A DNA stretch of 64,000 nt from Pseudomonadota bacterium (GTDB lineage Bacteria; Pseudomonadota; Gammaproteobacteria; Burkholderiales; Burkholderiaceae_C), in the NCBI GenBank assembly GCA_018241265.1, contig JAFEEF010000064.1:82503-146502 (forward strand). The letters are read 5' to 3'. The position numbers and the translations under genes are program-made. The notes beneath the pieces were generated by a model, which saw only the letters and a list, made by a program, of their open reading frames with translations, was not told where the DNA came from and made no database searches. Below, piece by piece: positions 1 to 9,385 of this stretch. How positions within the stretch are numbered: position 1 is the stretch's first letter; each line of letters begins with the position of its first letter.

Positions 1-735
1 CATCTCGGCGACCTGCACGTGGCGTGCCGCCGGCTCGTCGAAGGTCGAGCTGATGACCTCGCCGCGCACCGCGCGCTGCATCTCGGTCACTTCCTCGGGC
101 CGCTCGTCGACGAGCAGCACGATCAGGTAGACCTCGGGGTAGTTGGCGACGATCGCGTGCGCGAGGTTCTGCATCATCACCGTCTTGCCGCTCTTCGGCG
201 CCGAGACCAGCAGCGCGCGCTGGCCCTTGCCGAGCGGCGCGATCAGGTCGACGATGCGGCTCGTGATGTTCTCGTCCGACTTGATGTCGCGCTCGAGCTT
301 GAACTGCTCCTTCGGGAAGAGCGGCGTCAGGTTCTCGAACATGATCTTGTGCTTGCTCTCCTCGGGCGCCTGGCCGTTCACGCGGTCGACCTTGACCAGC
401 GCGAAGTAGCGCTCGCCGTCCTTCGGGACGCGCACCTCGCCTTCGATCGCGTCGCCGGTGTGCAGGTTGAAGCGGCGGATCTGGCTGGGGCTGAGGTAGA
501 TGTCGTCGGTCGACGCCATGTAGCTCGCATCCGGCGAGCGCAGGAAACCGAAGCCGTCGGGCAGCACCTCGAGCACGCCGTCGCCGAACACCTGCTCGCC
601 GGCCTTGGCGCGTTTCTTCATGATCGCGAACATCAGCTCCTGCTTGCGCATGCGAGAGACGTTGTCGATCTCCAGCGCCTCGCCCATCGTGATGAGTTCG
701 GAGACGTGGATCTGCTTCAGTTCGGACAGATGCAT
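1..735 (-). CDS. rho: Transcription termination factor Rho (N-terminal part, runs off window)
   Basis: ATP-dependent RNA helicase that ends transcription at factor-dependent sites. The visible 245 residues cover the N-terminal helix bundle ([20 protein letters not shown]), the cold-shock/OB RNA-binding domain ([20 protein letters not shown], residues about 60-80) and the start of the RecA-like ATPase with Walker [11 protein letters not shown] and [11 protein letters not shown]. The frame is open to base 1, so the C-terminal 40% or so of a usual 420-residue Rho lies outside. The start is the ATG whose complement is at 733-735, where similarity to Rho begins. It lies downstream of trxA on the same strand, an arrangement common in Burkholderiales. 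Identification is very secure. Confidence 0.97.
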   Translation of the reverse strand, partial: MHLSELKQIHVSELITMGEALEIDNVSRMRKQELMFAIMKKRAKAGEQVFGDGVLEVLPDGFGFLRSPDASYMASTDDIYLSPSQIRRFNLHTGDAIEGEVRVPKDGERYFALVKVDRVNGQAPEESKHKIMFENLTPLFPKEQFKLERDIKSDENITSRIVDLIAPLGKGQRALLVSAPKSGKTVMMQNLAHAIVANYPEVYLIVLLVDERPEEVTEMQRAVRGEVISSTFDEPAARHVQVAEM

Positions 736-1083
736 CGTGGGACAGCCGGGAGGTGGTGGGACAGGGCAGGGATGGAGGAAGCGCGCAGCGGGTAGGCGAC
801 AAGCGACCGACGTGCGCGCAGGACGTCACGCAAGACGTCATGCAGAGGCGCCGCAAGCCTTGCGCTCATCCCGCATTGCGGTTGGGCGCGCCGACGGCCG
901 AACGCTTAGGTCAGCCTCGAGGAACGGATGTGGGGAAAGTGGGAGCGGGCCGCGCCACGTGCTGCGCGTCGATCGGACACCGGGTGCCCGATGATCGGCG
1001 CCGGTGGGCGCCATGACGGCCCAAATCTCTTGCGTCCTCGACCGGCCCCTCGGGGAACCGGTCTCGAACGCGACTGGGCGAGA
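736..1083. other. Intergenic region between trxA and rho, probable rho leader
   Basis: These 348 bases hold no convincing gene. Short open frames lack family similarity and follow the general GC bias. On the minus strand this is the space between the trxA stop and the rho start, so it should contain the rho promoter and leader. Long leaders used for Rho autoregulation are known in other bacteria; that role here is inference. A strong hairpin close to trxA is listed separately. Confidence 0.5.
1040..1063 (-). terminator. Hairpin downstream of trxA
   Basis: GACCGG (1040-1045) and CCGGTC (1058-1063) form an inverted repeat with an inner CCCC/GGGG pair, starting about 20 bases after the trxA stop. 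No T-run follows, so it may stabilise the trxA 3' end or be a weak terminator rather than a classical intrinsic one. Confidence 0.4.
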
Positions 1084-1413
1084 TTATAGATGACCGTCGA
1101 GGAAGGCGGTCAATTGGGCTTTCGACAGGGCCCCGACCTTGGTGGCCGCGAGCTGGCCGTCCTTGAACAGCATCAAGGTCGGAATGCCGCGGATGCCGAA
1201 CTTGGCCGGCACGTCGTGGTTCTCGTCGACGTTCATCTTGGCGATCTGCAAGCGGTCGCCGTAGTCCTTCGAAACCTCGTCGAGGATCGGGGCAATCATC
1301 TTGCACGGTCCGCACCATTCGGCCCAGTAGTCGACGAGCACGGGCTTGCCCGCATTCAGAACGTCGGTGTCGAACGAAGCGTCGGACGTGTGCTTGATCA
1401 GGTCACTGCTCAT
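1084..1413 (-). CDS. trxA: Thioredoxin 1
   Basis: Cytoplasmic dithiol-disulfide oxidoreductase. The 109-residue protein has the canonical active site WCGPC at residues 33-37, the [15 protein letters not shown] segment with the cis-proline, and normal family length. The start is the ATG at 1413, giving [11 protein letters not shown] and preceded by an AAGGA-type ribosome site; a longer in-frame reading upstream lacks thioredoxin similarity. It lies upstream of rho on the same strand and is divergent from the AddB/AddA pair, as in many Burkholderiales. Identification is secure. Confidence 0.97.
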   Translation of the reverse strand: MSSDLIKHTSDASFDTDVLNAGKPVLVDYWAEWCGPCKMIAPILDEVSKDYGDRLQIAKMNVDENHDVPAKFGIRGIPTLMLFKDGQLAATKVGALSKAQLTAFLDGHL

Positions 1414-1502
1414 GGGGTAGGTCCTTGGCCATCTGATGCCATGCCGGACGCAGCCCGGCGGATGGATCGCCGCTGCCGCATGCGCAGGGCCGGGCAGGCA
1501 CA

Positions 1503-4208
1503 ATGATTCTGACACAAAGCCCAGGGCAAGCCGGCGCCGCGCCGGTCTCGTTTGCTATGACTTCGATAGTGCGTCGGCCCCTTGCGATCCCACCGGACGT
1601 CCGGGGATGGTGGCCGCACGTCGCGACGGCGGTGCGCGCCTTTGCCGTCGAGACCGGCATCGCCCTGCGCGATGCCGTGCTGCTGGTGCCGTATGCGCAG
1701 TTGCTCGAGCCGGCGCGGCGCGCGCTGGCCGATATCGGCGGCTGGATGCCGCGCGTCGAGACCACGCAGACGCTCGCGCGTGCGCTCGGGCCGTCGCCGG
1801 CGGCCGAGGCCGGTCAGATCAGCTTCAACGTCGCCCTCGACGGGCTGACGGCCGCGCAACTGCTGCGTGGCCAGCGCTGGGGTGCGACGCTCGCGCGGCG
1901 CGATCCGCGCGGTTTCGCGCACGCGGTGGCCGGCATCGTCGAGACCGCGCATGCGCTCGCGCGCGGCGCGGCCGCTATCGCGCCGTCGCAGCGCGACGAT
2001 CACTGGACGCGCGGTCGCGCGCTGCTGATGCCGATCTCCGGCCCCGGCCAGCGCGAGCGGCTGCTGGCGCGCATCGCCCTCGAATGGGCATGCCTGGCCG
2101 CGGCGCCCGCGACCGATCGGCTGTTCGGGCTGGCGCCGTCGGCGTGGATCGTCGTGCAGGCCGGAGGCGTCGACCCGTTGTGTGCCGCGCTGCGCGACGC
2201 CGGCGGCGCAATCTGCCTCTGGCTCGACGCCGACGCCGACGCCGCCCGGCCGCTCGCCGAGGTCGAGTCCATCCACGCACCGGCGCTCGCCGTCTGCGCC
2301 GGCTTCGAAGACGAGGCCGAGGCGGCCGCGGCACAGGCGATCGCGTACCTCCGGGCCGGCGAGCGGCCGGTCGCGCTGATCGCGCAGGATCGCGTGCTGG
2401 TGCGCCGCGTACGCGCCTTGCTCGAACGGCGCCGGGTCGCGGTGCTCGACGAGACCGGCTGGAAGCTGTCGACCACCCGCGCTGCCGTGCCGGTGGTGGG
2501 GTTGCTGGAGGCGGCCCGGCCCGATGCGTCCACCGATGCCTTGCTCGACGCGCTGAAGGCGATCGCCGGCATCGCCGACGTGCCGTCGTTGGCGCACCGC
2601 ATCGATGCGCTCGAGGCGCTGTGCCGGCGCGCCGCGCTGCGGCGGGTCGCGGCGCTGTCGGCCGGTCCGCTGGAGGCGGGTCTCCAAGCCTGGTGGACCG
2701 AGGTGCAGGCCTGGCTGGCACCGTTGTCGGAGCGGACGTCGCGCAGCCTGGCCGACTGGCTGGCCGTATTGACGCAGGCGCTGCGGCAAAGCGGCGCCTG
2801 GGCTGGCCTCGTGGCCGACGAAGCCGGGCGTCAGGTGCTGGCGGCATTGCACCTGGACCCGCTGCGCCCTGACACTGTCGCGCCGGCGGGCGCGCTTGCG
2901 TTGCCGCTGACGCGCGACGACTTCGCCGCCTGGGTCCACGACGTGCTCGAGGAGCAGGCGTTCCGCCCCGCTGCGCCGGGCGTCCCCCCCGACGTCGTGA
3001 TCACCCCGCTGGCGCGCGCCGTGCTGCGCCCGTTCGCCGCCGTCGTGCTGCCCGGCGCCGATGACCAGCACCTCGGCGGCGAGCCGCCGCGGCCGGCCTT
3101 GCTGGCCGATGCCGAGGCCGCGGCGCTCGGTCTGCCGACCGCGGCCGACCGGCGTGCGGCCGAACTGCAGGCCTTCGTGCATCTGCTGCGCGCGCCTGCG
3201 CTCACCTTGCTGCGCCGCCGGGCCGATGGCCGAACGCCGGTCGGCACCAGTCCGCTGGTGTCGCGTCTGGGTGCCGCGCTGGCGCGCAGCGGGCGCGGCT
3301 ACGCGATCTGGATCGATCCGCGGCAGCGCCGGCGCTGGCCGGTGACGCCGGTCGAACGTCCGGCGCCGATCGCGCCGGCAGCGCTGCTGCCGCAGGCGCT
3401 GTCGGCGAGCGCCGTCGAAGCGTTGCGTGCCTGTCCCTATCGCTACTACGCCACCTACCTGCTCGGCGTGCGCGAGCGCGACGAGCTGGACGACGAGGTC
3501 GACAAGCGCGACTACGGCAACTGGCTGCATGCGGTGCTCGACCGCTTCCACCGCGAGCGCGGCGATCCGCGTGACGACGAGGCGTTGCTGCAGACGATCG
3601 CCGACGAGGTGCGCGCTGCGGACGATCTCGACGCCGCGCACTTCGAGCCCTTCGGCGCGTCGTTCGCGGCCTTCGTGCCGCGCTATCTGCGCTGGCTGCA
3701 TGCGCGCGATGCCGACGGCGTGCGCTGGCGCGCCGGCGAGCACGAGGTGGCGCAGGTACCCGACGGCTTCGGCGGTGTCCGCCTCGAAGGCCGCATCGAT
3801 CGCGTCGATGCGCGCCGCACGCCCGACGGCGAGGTCCTCGAACTGATCGACTACAAGACGAGCAGTGCGACCGACTTGCGCGACAAGGTCGCCGAGCCGC
3901 TCGAAGACACCCAGCTCGCGGTCTATGCCGCGCTGATGCGCACGCCGCAAGGGCCGCCGCTGCGCGCGCTGTACCTGGCGCTCGAGTCGCGCGAGAAGAT
4001 GGAGGTCGAGCACCGCGACGTCGAGCAGAGCGCCGCGGCGCTCGTCGCCGGCCTGGCGCACGACCTCGAACGCCTGCGTGCCGGCCATCCGATGCCGGCG
4101 CTCGGCGAAGGGCGCACCTGCGAGCACTGCGCGGCGCGCGGCCTGTGCCGGCGCGACCATTGGGCGAGCCCGTCGGCGGACGAGCCGGCGTCCGAGGCCG
4201 CGCCGTGA
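1503..4208 (+). CDS. addB: AddB-type PD-(D/E)XK nuclease / inactive helicase subunit
   Basis: Predicted partner of the helicase-nuclease encoded next, acting in processing of double-strand breaks for recombination. The C-terminal part carries a RecB-type nuclease domain: [42 protein letters not shown] and the catalytic LIDYKTSS. A first cysteine in RACPYRYY and a [10 protein letters not shown] cluster near the end match the iron-sulfur pin of AddB proteins. The N-terminal 500 residues lack clear helicase motifs, also as in AddB. ATG 1503 gives 901 residues; ATG 1557 and GTG 1569 are in frame and may be the true start. The stop overlaps the next start (GTGA), so the pair is translationally coupled. 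Confidence 0.85.
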   Translation: MILTQSPGQAGAAPVSFAMTSIVRRPLAIPPDVRGWWPHVATAVRAFAVETGIALRDAVLLVPYAQLLEPARRALADIGGWMPRVETTQTLARALGPSPAAEAGQISFNVALDGLTAAQLLRGQRWGATLARRDPRGFAHAVAGIVETAHALARGAAAIAPSQRDDHWTRGRALLMPISGPGQRERLLARIALEWACLAAAPATDRLFGLAPSAWIVVQAGGVDPLCAALRDAGGAICLWLDADADAARPLAEVESIHAPALAVCAGFEDEAEAAAAQAIAYLRAGERPVALIAQDRVLVRRVRALLERRRVAVLDETGWKLSTTRAAVPVVGLLEAARPDASTDALLDALKAIAGIADVPSLAHRIDALEALCRRAALRRVAALSAGPLEAGLQAWWTEVQAWLAPLSERTSRSLADWLAVLTQALRQSGAWAGLVADEAGRQVLAALHLDPLRPDTVAPAGALALPLTRDDFAAWVHDVLEEQAFRPAAPGVPPDVVITPLARAVLRPFAAVVLPGADDQHLGGEPPRPALLADAEAAALGLPTAADRRAAELQAFVHLLRAPALTLLRRRADGRTPVGTSPLVSRLGAALARSGRGYAIWIDPRQRRRWPVTPVERPAPIAPAALLPQALSASAVEALRACPYRYYATYLLGVRERDELDDEVDKRDYGNWLHAVLDRFHRERGDPRDDEALLQTIADEVRAADDLDAAHFEPFGASFAAFVPRYLRWLHARDADGVRWRAGEHEVAQVPDGFGGVRLEGRIDRVDARRTPDGEVLELIDYKTSSATDLRDKVAEPLEDTQLAVYAALMRTPQGPPLRALYLALESREKMEVEHRDVEQSAAALVAGLAHDLERLRAGHPMPALGEGRTCEHCAARGLCRRDHWASPSADEPASEAAP

Positions 4209-7200
4209 AGGCAGGGGCGGCGGCGTATCGCGCCGACGGCGCGCTGGTCGAGCGCGACGTCTTCTATGCGCTCGCCTGCGATCCGGCGCGCAGCGTCGTC
4301 GTCGAAGCCTGCGCCGGCGCCGGCAAGACCTGGATGCTGGTGTCGCGCATCCTGCGCGCGCTGGTGGACGGCGCCGCGCCGCACGAGATCCTCGCGATCA
4401 CGTTCACCCGCAAGGCGGCGGGCGAGATGCGCGAGCGCCTCGACGACTGGCTCTACGAGTACGCCACCTGCGGGGACGAACAGCGCATCGCGGCGCTGGT
4501 CCAGCGCGGCCTGGCGCCGATCGAGGCCGCCGCGCTCGCGCCGCGTCTGGCGGCGTTGCACGAAGAGCTGCTCGCCGGCGGCCGGCCGGTCGAGGTGCGG
4601 ACCTTCCATGCATGGTTCGCGCAACTGCTGCGGGCGGCGCCGCTCGAACTGCTCGGCGAGCTCGGCCTGCAGCCCGACATGGAGCTGGTCGAGGACCTCG
4701 ACGACCATCGTCCCGAAGTGTTCCGCCGCTTTCACGCGGCGCTGCTGGCCGATCCGGTGCGGCGCGCCGACTACCGTGCGCTGGTCGCCGAACGCGGCCG
4801 CCATCAGGTGCGGCGCTGGCTCGAAGCAGCCTGGACGCGGCGCGTCGAGTTCGCGCTCGCCGATGCCGCCGGCGTCGTCGAGACCAGCGTCGAGACGGCT
4901 GCCGAGGTCTGGCCCGAGCTGGCCGGCCGCGACCATCCGGCCGACGTGCTGCACGATGCCGCGTGGCGCGCCGCGCTCGCAACGCTCGCCGGCGCGCTCG
5001 GCAAGCGCACGGGCAAGGCCGACCGCGACGCGGCGGCGAAGCTGGTCGACGCGCTCGCGCAGGCCGATCCGCAAGCGACCTTCGAGCTCGCCTGGGGCGC
5101 GCTGCACACCGTCGAGGACGCGCCGCGCAAGCTCGATGGCGCGGCGGCGGCCACGCAAGCCCGCCTGCAGGTCGTCTTCGACCAGATCCGTCAGCATCGC
5201 GCGCACGTCGAGCAGCAGCGCATGGCGCGGCTCGCGCGGCTGCTGCTCGACAGCTACGCCGGCTACAAGCGCGAGCGCGGCCTGGCGGACATGGACGACC
5301 TGGAACGCTGCGGCCTCGCGCTGCTGCGCGACGCGACGTTGGCCGGCTGGGTGCAGGAGCGCCTCGACGCACGCATCCGCCATGTGCTGATCGACGAGTT
5401 CCAGGACACGAGCCCGCTGCAATGGCAGGCGCTGCATGCCTGGCTGTCGTCGTATGCCGGCGCCGGCGGCGGTGCCAGCGGCCACCGGCCGCCGGGTGTC
5501 TTCATCGTCGGCGATCCGAAGCAGAGCATCTATCGCTTCCGGCGCGCCGAGCCGCGCGTCTTCGCGGCGGCGCGTGGATTCGTGGCCGACGCGCTCGCCG
5601 GCGTCGCGCTGGCCTGCGATCACACGCGCCGCAACGCCCCGGAGGTGCTGGCGGTCGTGAACGACGTCTTTGCGCGCGCCGGTGCCGAAGGCGCGTTCGA
5701 CGGCTTTCGTCTGCACACGACCGAAGTGCCGCCGGTACCCGGTGCCGGACTGCGGGCGTTGCCGCGCGTGCTGCGGCCGCCGCGTGCGGTGCGAGCCGCG
5801 GCGGCGCGAACCTGGCGCGACACGCTGACGACGCCGCGCTACGAAGCCGAGGAAGTGCTGCGCGCCGCCGAGGCGGCGCACGTCGCGCAGGCGGTGCGCG
5901 AGCTCGTCGAGCAGCAGGCCGTCGCGCCCGGAGAGATCTTCGCGCTGTGCCGCAAGCGCGAGTCGCTGCGTCTCGCGGCCGAGGCGCTGCGTGCCGTGCA
6001 CCTGCCGTTCGCCGCGCCGGAGGACCATCCGCTGATGGAAGCCGCCGAGGCGCGCGACCTCGTCGCGCTGCTCGACGTGCTCGCGTCGCCGCGCCATCGC
6101 CTGGCGCTCGCGCATGCGCTGCGCAGTCCGATCTTCGGTGCCTCCGACGACGACCTCGTCGCGCTGGCCGAGCGCGCGGCCGGCGGCGACTGGTGGCGCG
6201 AGTTGCTGCGCGCCGACACCGGCCGGCCGGCGCTCGACCGGGCGCGCGCGCTGCTCGCCGACTGGCATGCCGCTGCGCAGCGGCTGCCGCCGCACGACCT
6301 GCTCGATCGCATCGTCGCGACCGGCGACGTGCGCGTGCGTGTCGCCGCGAGCGTGCCGCCGGAGCAGCGGCGTGCCGCGCTGCATGCGGTCGATGCGGTG
6401 CTCGAGCAGGCGCTGACGCTCGATGGCGCGCGCTATGCGACGCCGTACGGCTTCGTGCGTGCGCTCAAGGCGCGCCTCGTCAAGGTCGCCGCGCCGGCCG
6501 ACGCCGAAGCGGTGCAATTGCTCACGGTGCATGGCGCCAAGGGCCTCGAGGCGCGCGTCGTCTTCGTGCTCGATGCCGATCCCGAGCCGGCCCAGCCGGA
6601 CAGCGCGACCTTGCTGGTCGACTGGCCGGTCGATGCGACGGCACCGCGCCGTTGCGCCTTCGTCTACTCCGAATCGCCGGCGCGCTGCCCGCCGTCGCTG
6701 CGCAACCTGCTCGCGGCCGAGCTGGCGGCGCGGCGCCGCGAGGAACTGAACGTGCTCTACGTCGCGCTGACGCGCGCGCAGGAGCGCGTGGTGATCAGCG
6801 CGACCGAGCCGTTCCGTCCGGATCGCAGCGGCCCGTCGTGGTGGCAGCGTCTGGCGGACCTGGCCGTCCCTTGGGATCCGATGGCCGCGGCACCGATCGC
6901 GCAGCCTGTGCACGCGACGATCGAGCTCGCCGTGCTGCCGCCGTGGGAGGGCCGCGGCGGTGCCGTCGCCGGCGACGTCGAGACCGAGCGCACGCGCGCC
7001 GGCAAGGCGCTGCATCGCGTCCTCGAATGGGCTACCGCGCCCGGCGCGCAGGCCACCGACCTGCAGGCCTTGGCCGCGGCTGCGGCGCGCGAGTTCGGCA
7101 CGCCGGCCGACGCCGTTGCGCGCGCGGCCGCGGCGATCCTCGCGAATCCCGCATGCGCGCGCTTCCTGTCCGATCCGGCGATCGCCTGGGCCGGCAACGA

Positions 7201-7441
7201 ATGGCCGGTGGTCGAGGCCGGCGAGGCCTTGCGCATCGATCGGCTGGTCGCGCTCGACGACGCGGACGGCCGCACCTGGTGGGTGCTCGACTACAAGCTC
7301 GACGAGCATCCCGACGAACGCGCCGCCTACCGTGCGCAATTGCTGCGCTATCGCGATGCGGTGCGGGCCGCGCAGCCGGGCGCCGCGGTGCGTTGCGCCT
7401 TCATCACCGGGCGCGGCGTCCTGATCGAGATCGACGTGTGA
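4205..7441 (+). CDS. addA: AddA-type UvrD-family helicase-nuclease
   Basis: ATP-driven DNA helicase with a C-terminal nuclease, partner of the AddB-like protein. Superfamily 1 motifs appear in order: Walker A EACAGAGKTWML, Ia ITFTRKAAGEM, motif II LIDEFQDTSPLQWQ, motif III GDPKQSIYRFRRAEP, motif V LLTVHGAKGLEARVV and motif VI NVLYVALTRAQERV. The last 200 residues hold RIDRLVAL and VLDYKLDEH, the PD-(D/E)XK nuclease signature. The chosen GTG start at 4205 overlaps the preceding TGA. An ATG 60 bases upstream is in frame but lies inside addB. The product is 1078 residues. Annotators may also call it UvrD-helicase domain-containing protein. Confidence 0.87.
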   Translation: MKAGAAAYRADGALVERDVFYALACDPARSVVVEACAGAGKTWMLVSRILRALVDGAAPHEILAITFTRKAAGEMRERLDDWLYEYATCGDEQRIAALVQRGLAPIEAAALAPRLAALHEELLAGGRPVEVRTFHAWFAQLLRAAPLELLGELGLQPDMELVEDLDDHRPEVFRRFHAALLADPVRRADYRALVAERGRHQVRRWLEAAWTRRVEFALADAAGVVETSVETAAEVWPELAGRDHPADVLHDAAWRAALATLAGALGKRTGKADRDAAAKLVDALAQADPQATFELAWGALHTVEDAPRKLDGAAAATQARLQVVFDQIRQHRAHVEQQRMARLARLLLDSYAGYKRERGLADMDDLERCGLALLRDATLAGWVQERLDARIRHVLIDEFQDTSPLQWQALHAWLSSYAGAGGGASGHRPPGVFIVGDPKQSIYRFRRAEPRVFAAARGFVADALAGVALACDHTRRNAPEVLAVVNDVFARAGAEGAFDGFRLHTTEVPPVPGAGLRALPRVLRPPRAVRAAAARTWRDTLTTPRYEAEEVLRAAEAAHVAQAVRELVEQQAVAPGEIFALCRKRESLRLAAEALRAVHLPFAAPEDHPLMEAAEARDLVALLDVLASPRHRLALAHALRSPIFGASDDDLVALAERAAGGDWWRELLRADTGRPALDRARALLADWHAAAQRLPPHDLLDRIVATGDVRVRVAASVPPEQRRAALHAVDAVLEQALTLDGARYATPYGFVRALKARLVKVAAPADAEAVQLLTVHGAKGLEARVVFVLDADPEPAQPDSATLLVDWPVDATAPRRCAFVYSESPARCPPSLRNLLAAELAARRREELNVLYVALTRAQERVVISATEPFRPDRSGPSWWQRLADLAVPWDPMAAAPIAQPVHATIELAVLPPWEGRGGAVAGDVETERTRAGKALHRVLEWATAPGAQATDLQALAAAAAREFGTPADAVARAAAAILANPACARFLSDPAIAWAGNEWPVVEAGEALRIDRLVALDDADGRTWWVLDYKLDEHPDERAAYRAQLLRYRDAVRAAQPGAAVRCAFITGRGVLIEIDV

Positions 7442-7549
7442 CGCATCACCGGTCCTGAAGCCCCGATCTGGGGCGCCCGGATACGGTTCATCGGCGTTTT
7501 GGCCGATGTCGAGGCACGGTCCAATCGAGCATCTTTGACCGTGCTCCAG

Positions 7550-9385
7550 ATGCCAGTCACCAGCCCAGCCACGACCGCGCCGCATGCGAATCCGATCCGC
7601 AGCTTCGGGCGCTATGCGCTGCGCGGCCTGCTCGGCAAGAGCGCGGCGACGATGGTCTGGCTGGCCTACGACCCGCAGCAGGACGAAGAGGTGATGCTGG
7701 CGCTGCCGCGCGTGCAGCCGGCCGATGCGGCGGCGCTCGAGCATTGGCTGGCCGACGTGCGCCGTGCCGCCCGTCTCGACCACCCGCGCCTCCTGCGGCC
7801 GTCCGAGGTCGAAGTGCAGGACCACTGGCCCTATGTCGCGGTGCCGCGGCGCGGTGTCGTGACCTTGCCCGAATGGCGCGCCAGCCATGGTCATCCGCCG
7901 CCCGAGCAGGCCGCCGGCTGGCTGTGCGACGTCCTGCAGGGGCTGGCATTCGCCCACGACGCCGGTCTCGCGCACCTGGATCTGCAGCTCCCATGCATCC
8001 TGATCGACGAGCGCGGCACGGCCGGCGTGATGGCGCTCGGCGTTGCCGGCGACCTGGCGTACCGCCGCGACGAGGCCGGCGGCGGGCACGAGCGCGCGAT
8101 GTCGGTCGACACCCATCAGCTGCGCGCCCAGCGTGACGCCGCCGCGCGCGACGTGCTCGCTTGCGGCGTGCTGTTGCACGAGCTGCTGAGCGGACAGCCG
8201 GTGCTGGATCAGCCCGACATCGCCGCGGTGATCGGGCGCATGACGCCGCTCGGCCGCGAGCTCGTGCGGCTGCCGTGGAACCTGCCGCTGCCGATACCGG
8301 ATGCGCTGCGCGCGATCGCCAACCGCTGCACGGCGAGCCAGGAACGGCTGCGCTACCAGAGCGCCCGCACGCTGGCCGGCGCGCTGCAAGGCTGGCGCGA
8401 GTCGCATGCCGACACGCGCGGCGGTCCGGTCGGGCTGCTGCTCGAGCGGCTGCACACCGTCGGTCACCTGCCGGCGCTGCCGGGTCTGGCGGCACGCGTG
8501 GCGAGCATCACCGGCACGGACAGTCAACGCACCGACGAGATGGCCGAGCAGGCGCTCGACGACATGGCGCTCACCTTCGAGCTGCTGCGCACCTTGAACT
8601 CGGCCCAGGTGCAGGGCACGCAGATCGCCGGCGAGCCGTCGGTGCTCACCTTGGGACGCATCATCTCGCTGATCGGCGTCAACGGCGTGCGCCTGGCTGC
8701 CAACACGCTGCGGGCCTGGCCCGGTCCGCTCGATGCGGAGGACGCGAAGGCGCTGCAGCGGGCGATGGAGCGCGTGCGCCTGGCCGCGCACACCGCGCAG
8801 GCGTTGCGTCCGGCCGGCTACGACGCGCAGGTCGTCTACCTGATCACGGTGCTGCAGAACCTCGGGCGACTGATGGTGCGCTACCACTTCGCCGACGAGG
8901 CCGAGCAGATCCAGCAGCTCATGCAGAGCATCCCGGCGCGGCCCGAGCTCGGACTGCCCGAGCAGCCCGGCTTGACGGAAGCGGCGGCCGCTTACGCGGT
9001 GCTCGGCGTCGACATCGAGACGCTGGGCGAGACGGTAGCCCGCCAATGGGGCCTGAGCGACGACGTGCTGCACATGAGCCGGCCGCTGCCGCTGGATACG
9101 CCGGTGCGCAAGCCCGACAGCGATGCCGACGTGCTGCGCATCGTCGCGAGCGCCGCCAATGAAGCGGTCGACACCGTCACGCGACTGCCGGCCGCGCGCG
9201 TCGGCGCCGCGCTCGCGCAGCTCGCGCAGCGCTATGCGCGGGCGCTCGGCGTCAACGGACGCGACCTGCACGATGCGCTGCTGAGCGCACGCGATGCGTC
9301 GCGTGCGCGGCCGCCGACGGCTGCGCGCACGCTGCCGCCGCGCGACGTCGCACCGGGCGCCGCGGGGCCGGGCGGTACCGCATGA
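7550..9385 (+). CDS. Pseudokinase-HDOD signalling protein
   Basis: Two-domain protein. Residues about 20-290 resemble a Hanks-type Ser/Thr kinase (FGRYALRGLLGKSAATMVWL) but the catalytic loop reads AHLDLQLPCILID where active kinases have HRDLKPxNILID, and the DFG position reads ALGVAG. The Mg-binding aspartate and catalytic-loop lysine are therefore missing, and a pseudokinase is the natural reading. From about residue 290 an HDOD domain follows (LHTVGHLPALPGLAARV, TFELLRTLNSAQV, VLTLGRIISLIGVNGVR). HDOD is a catalytically inactive HD-fold used in signalling. The stop overlaps the ATG of the next, related gene (ATGA). An upstream TTG at 7499 is an alternative start. No substrate or partner can be named. 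Confidence 0.8.
   Translation: MPVTSPATTAPHANPIRSFGRYALRGLLGKSAATMVWLAYDPQQDEEVMLALPRVQPADAAALEHWLADVRRAARLDHPRLLRPSEVEVQDHWPYVAVPRRGVVTLPEWRASHGHPPPEQAAGWLCDVLQGLAFAHDAGLAHLDLQLPCILIDERGTAGVMALGVAGDLAYRRDEAGGGHERAMSVDTHQLRAQRDAAARDVLACGVLLHELLSGQPVLDQPDIAAVIGRMTPLGRELVRLPWNLPLPIPDALRAIANRCTASQERLRYQSARTLAGALQGWRESHADTRGGPVGLLLERLHTVGHLPALPGLAARVASITGTDSQRTDEMAEQALDDMALTFELLRTLNSAQVQGTQIAGEPSVLTLGRIISLIGVNGVRLAANTLRAWPGPLDAEDAKALQRAMERVRLAAHTAQALRPAGYDAQVVYLITVLQNLGRLMVRYHFADEAEQIQQLMQSIPARPELGLPEQPGLTEAAAAYAVLGVDIETLGETVARQWGLSDDVLHMSRPLPLDTPVRKPDSDADVLRIVASAANEAVDTVTRLPAARVGAALAQLAQRYARALGVNGRDLHDALLSARDASRARPPTAARTLPPRDVAPGAAGPGGTA

Noticed and set aside
3923-9271. A 1782-codon open frame antisense to the AddB/AddA and kinase genes
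   Set aside because: It is a product of extreme third-position GC in the real genes; its translation is Arg/His/Gln-rich low-complexity text with no motifs, while the plus-strand proteins have full motif sets.
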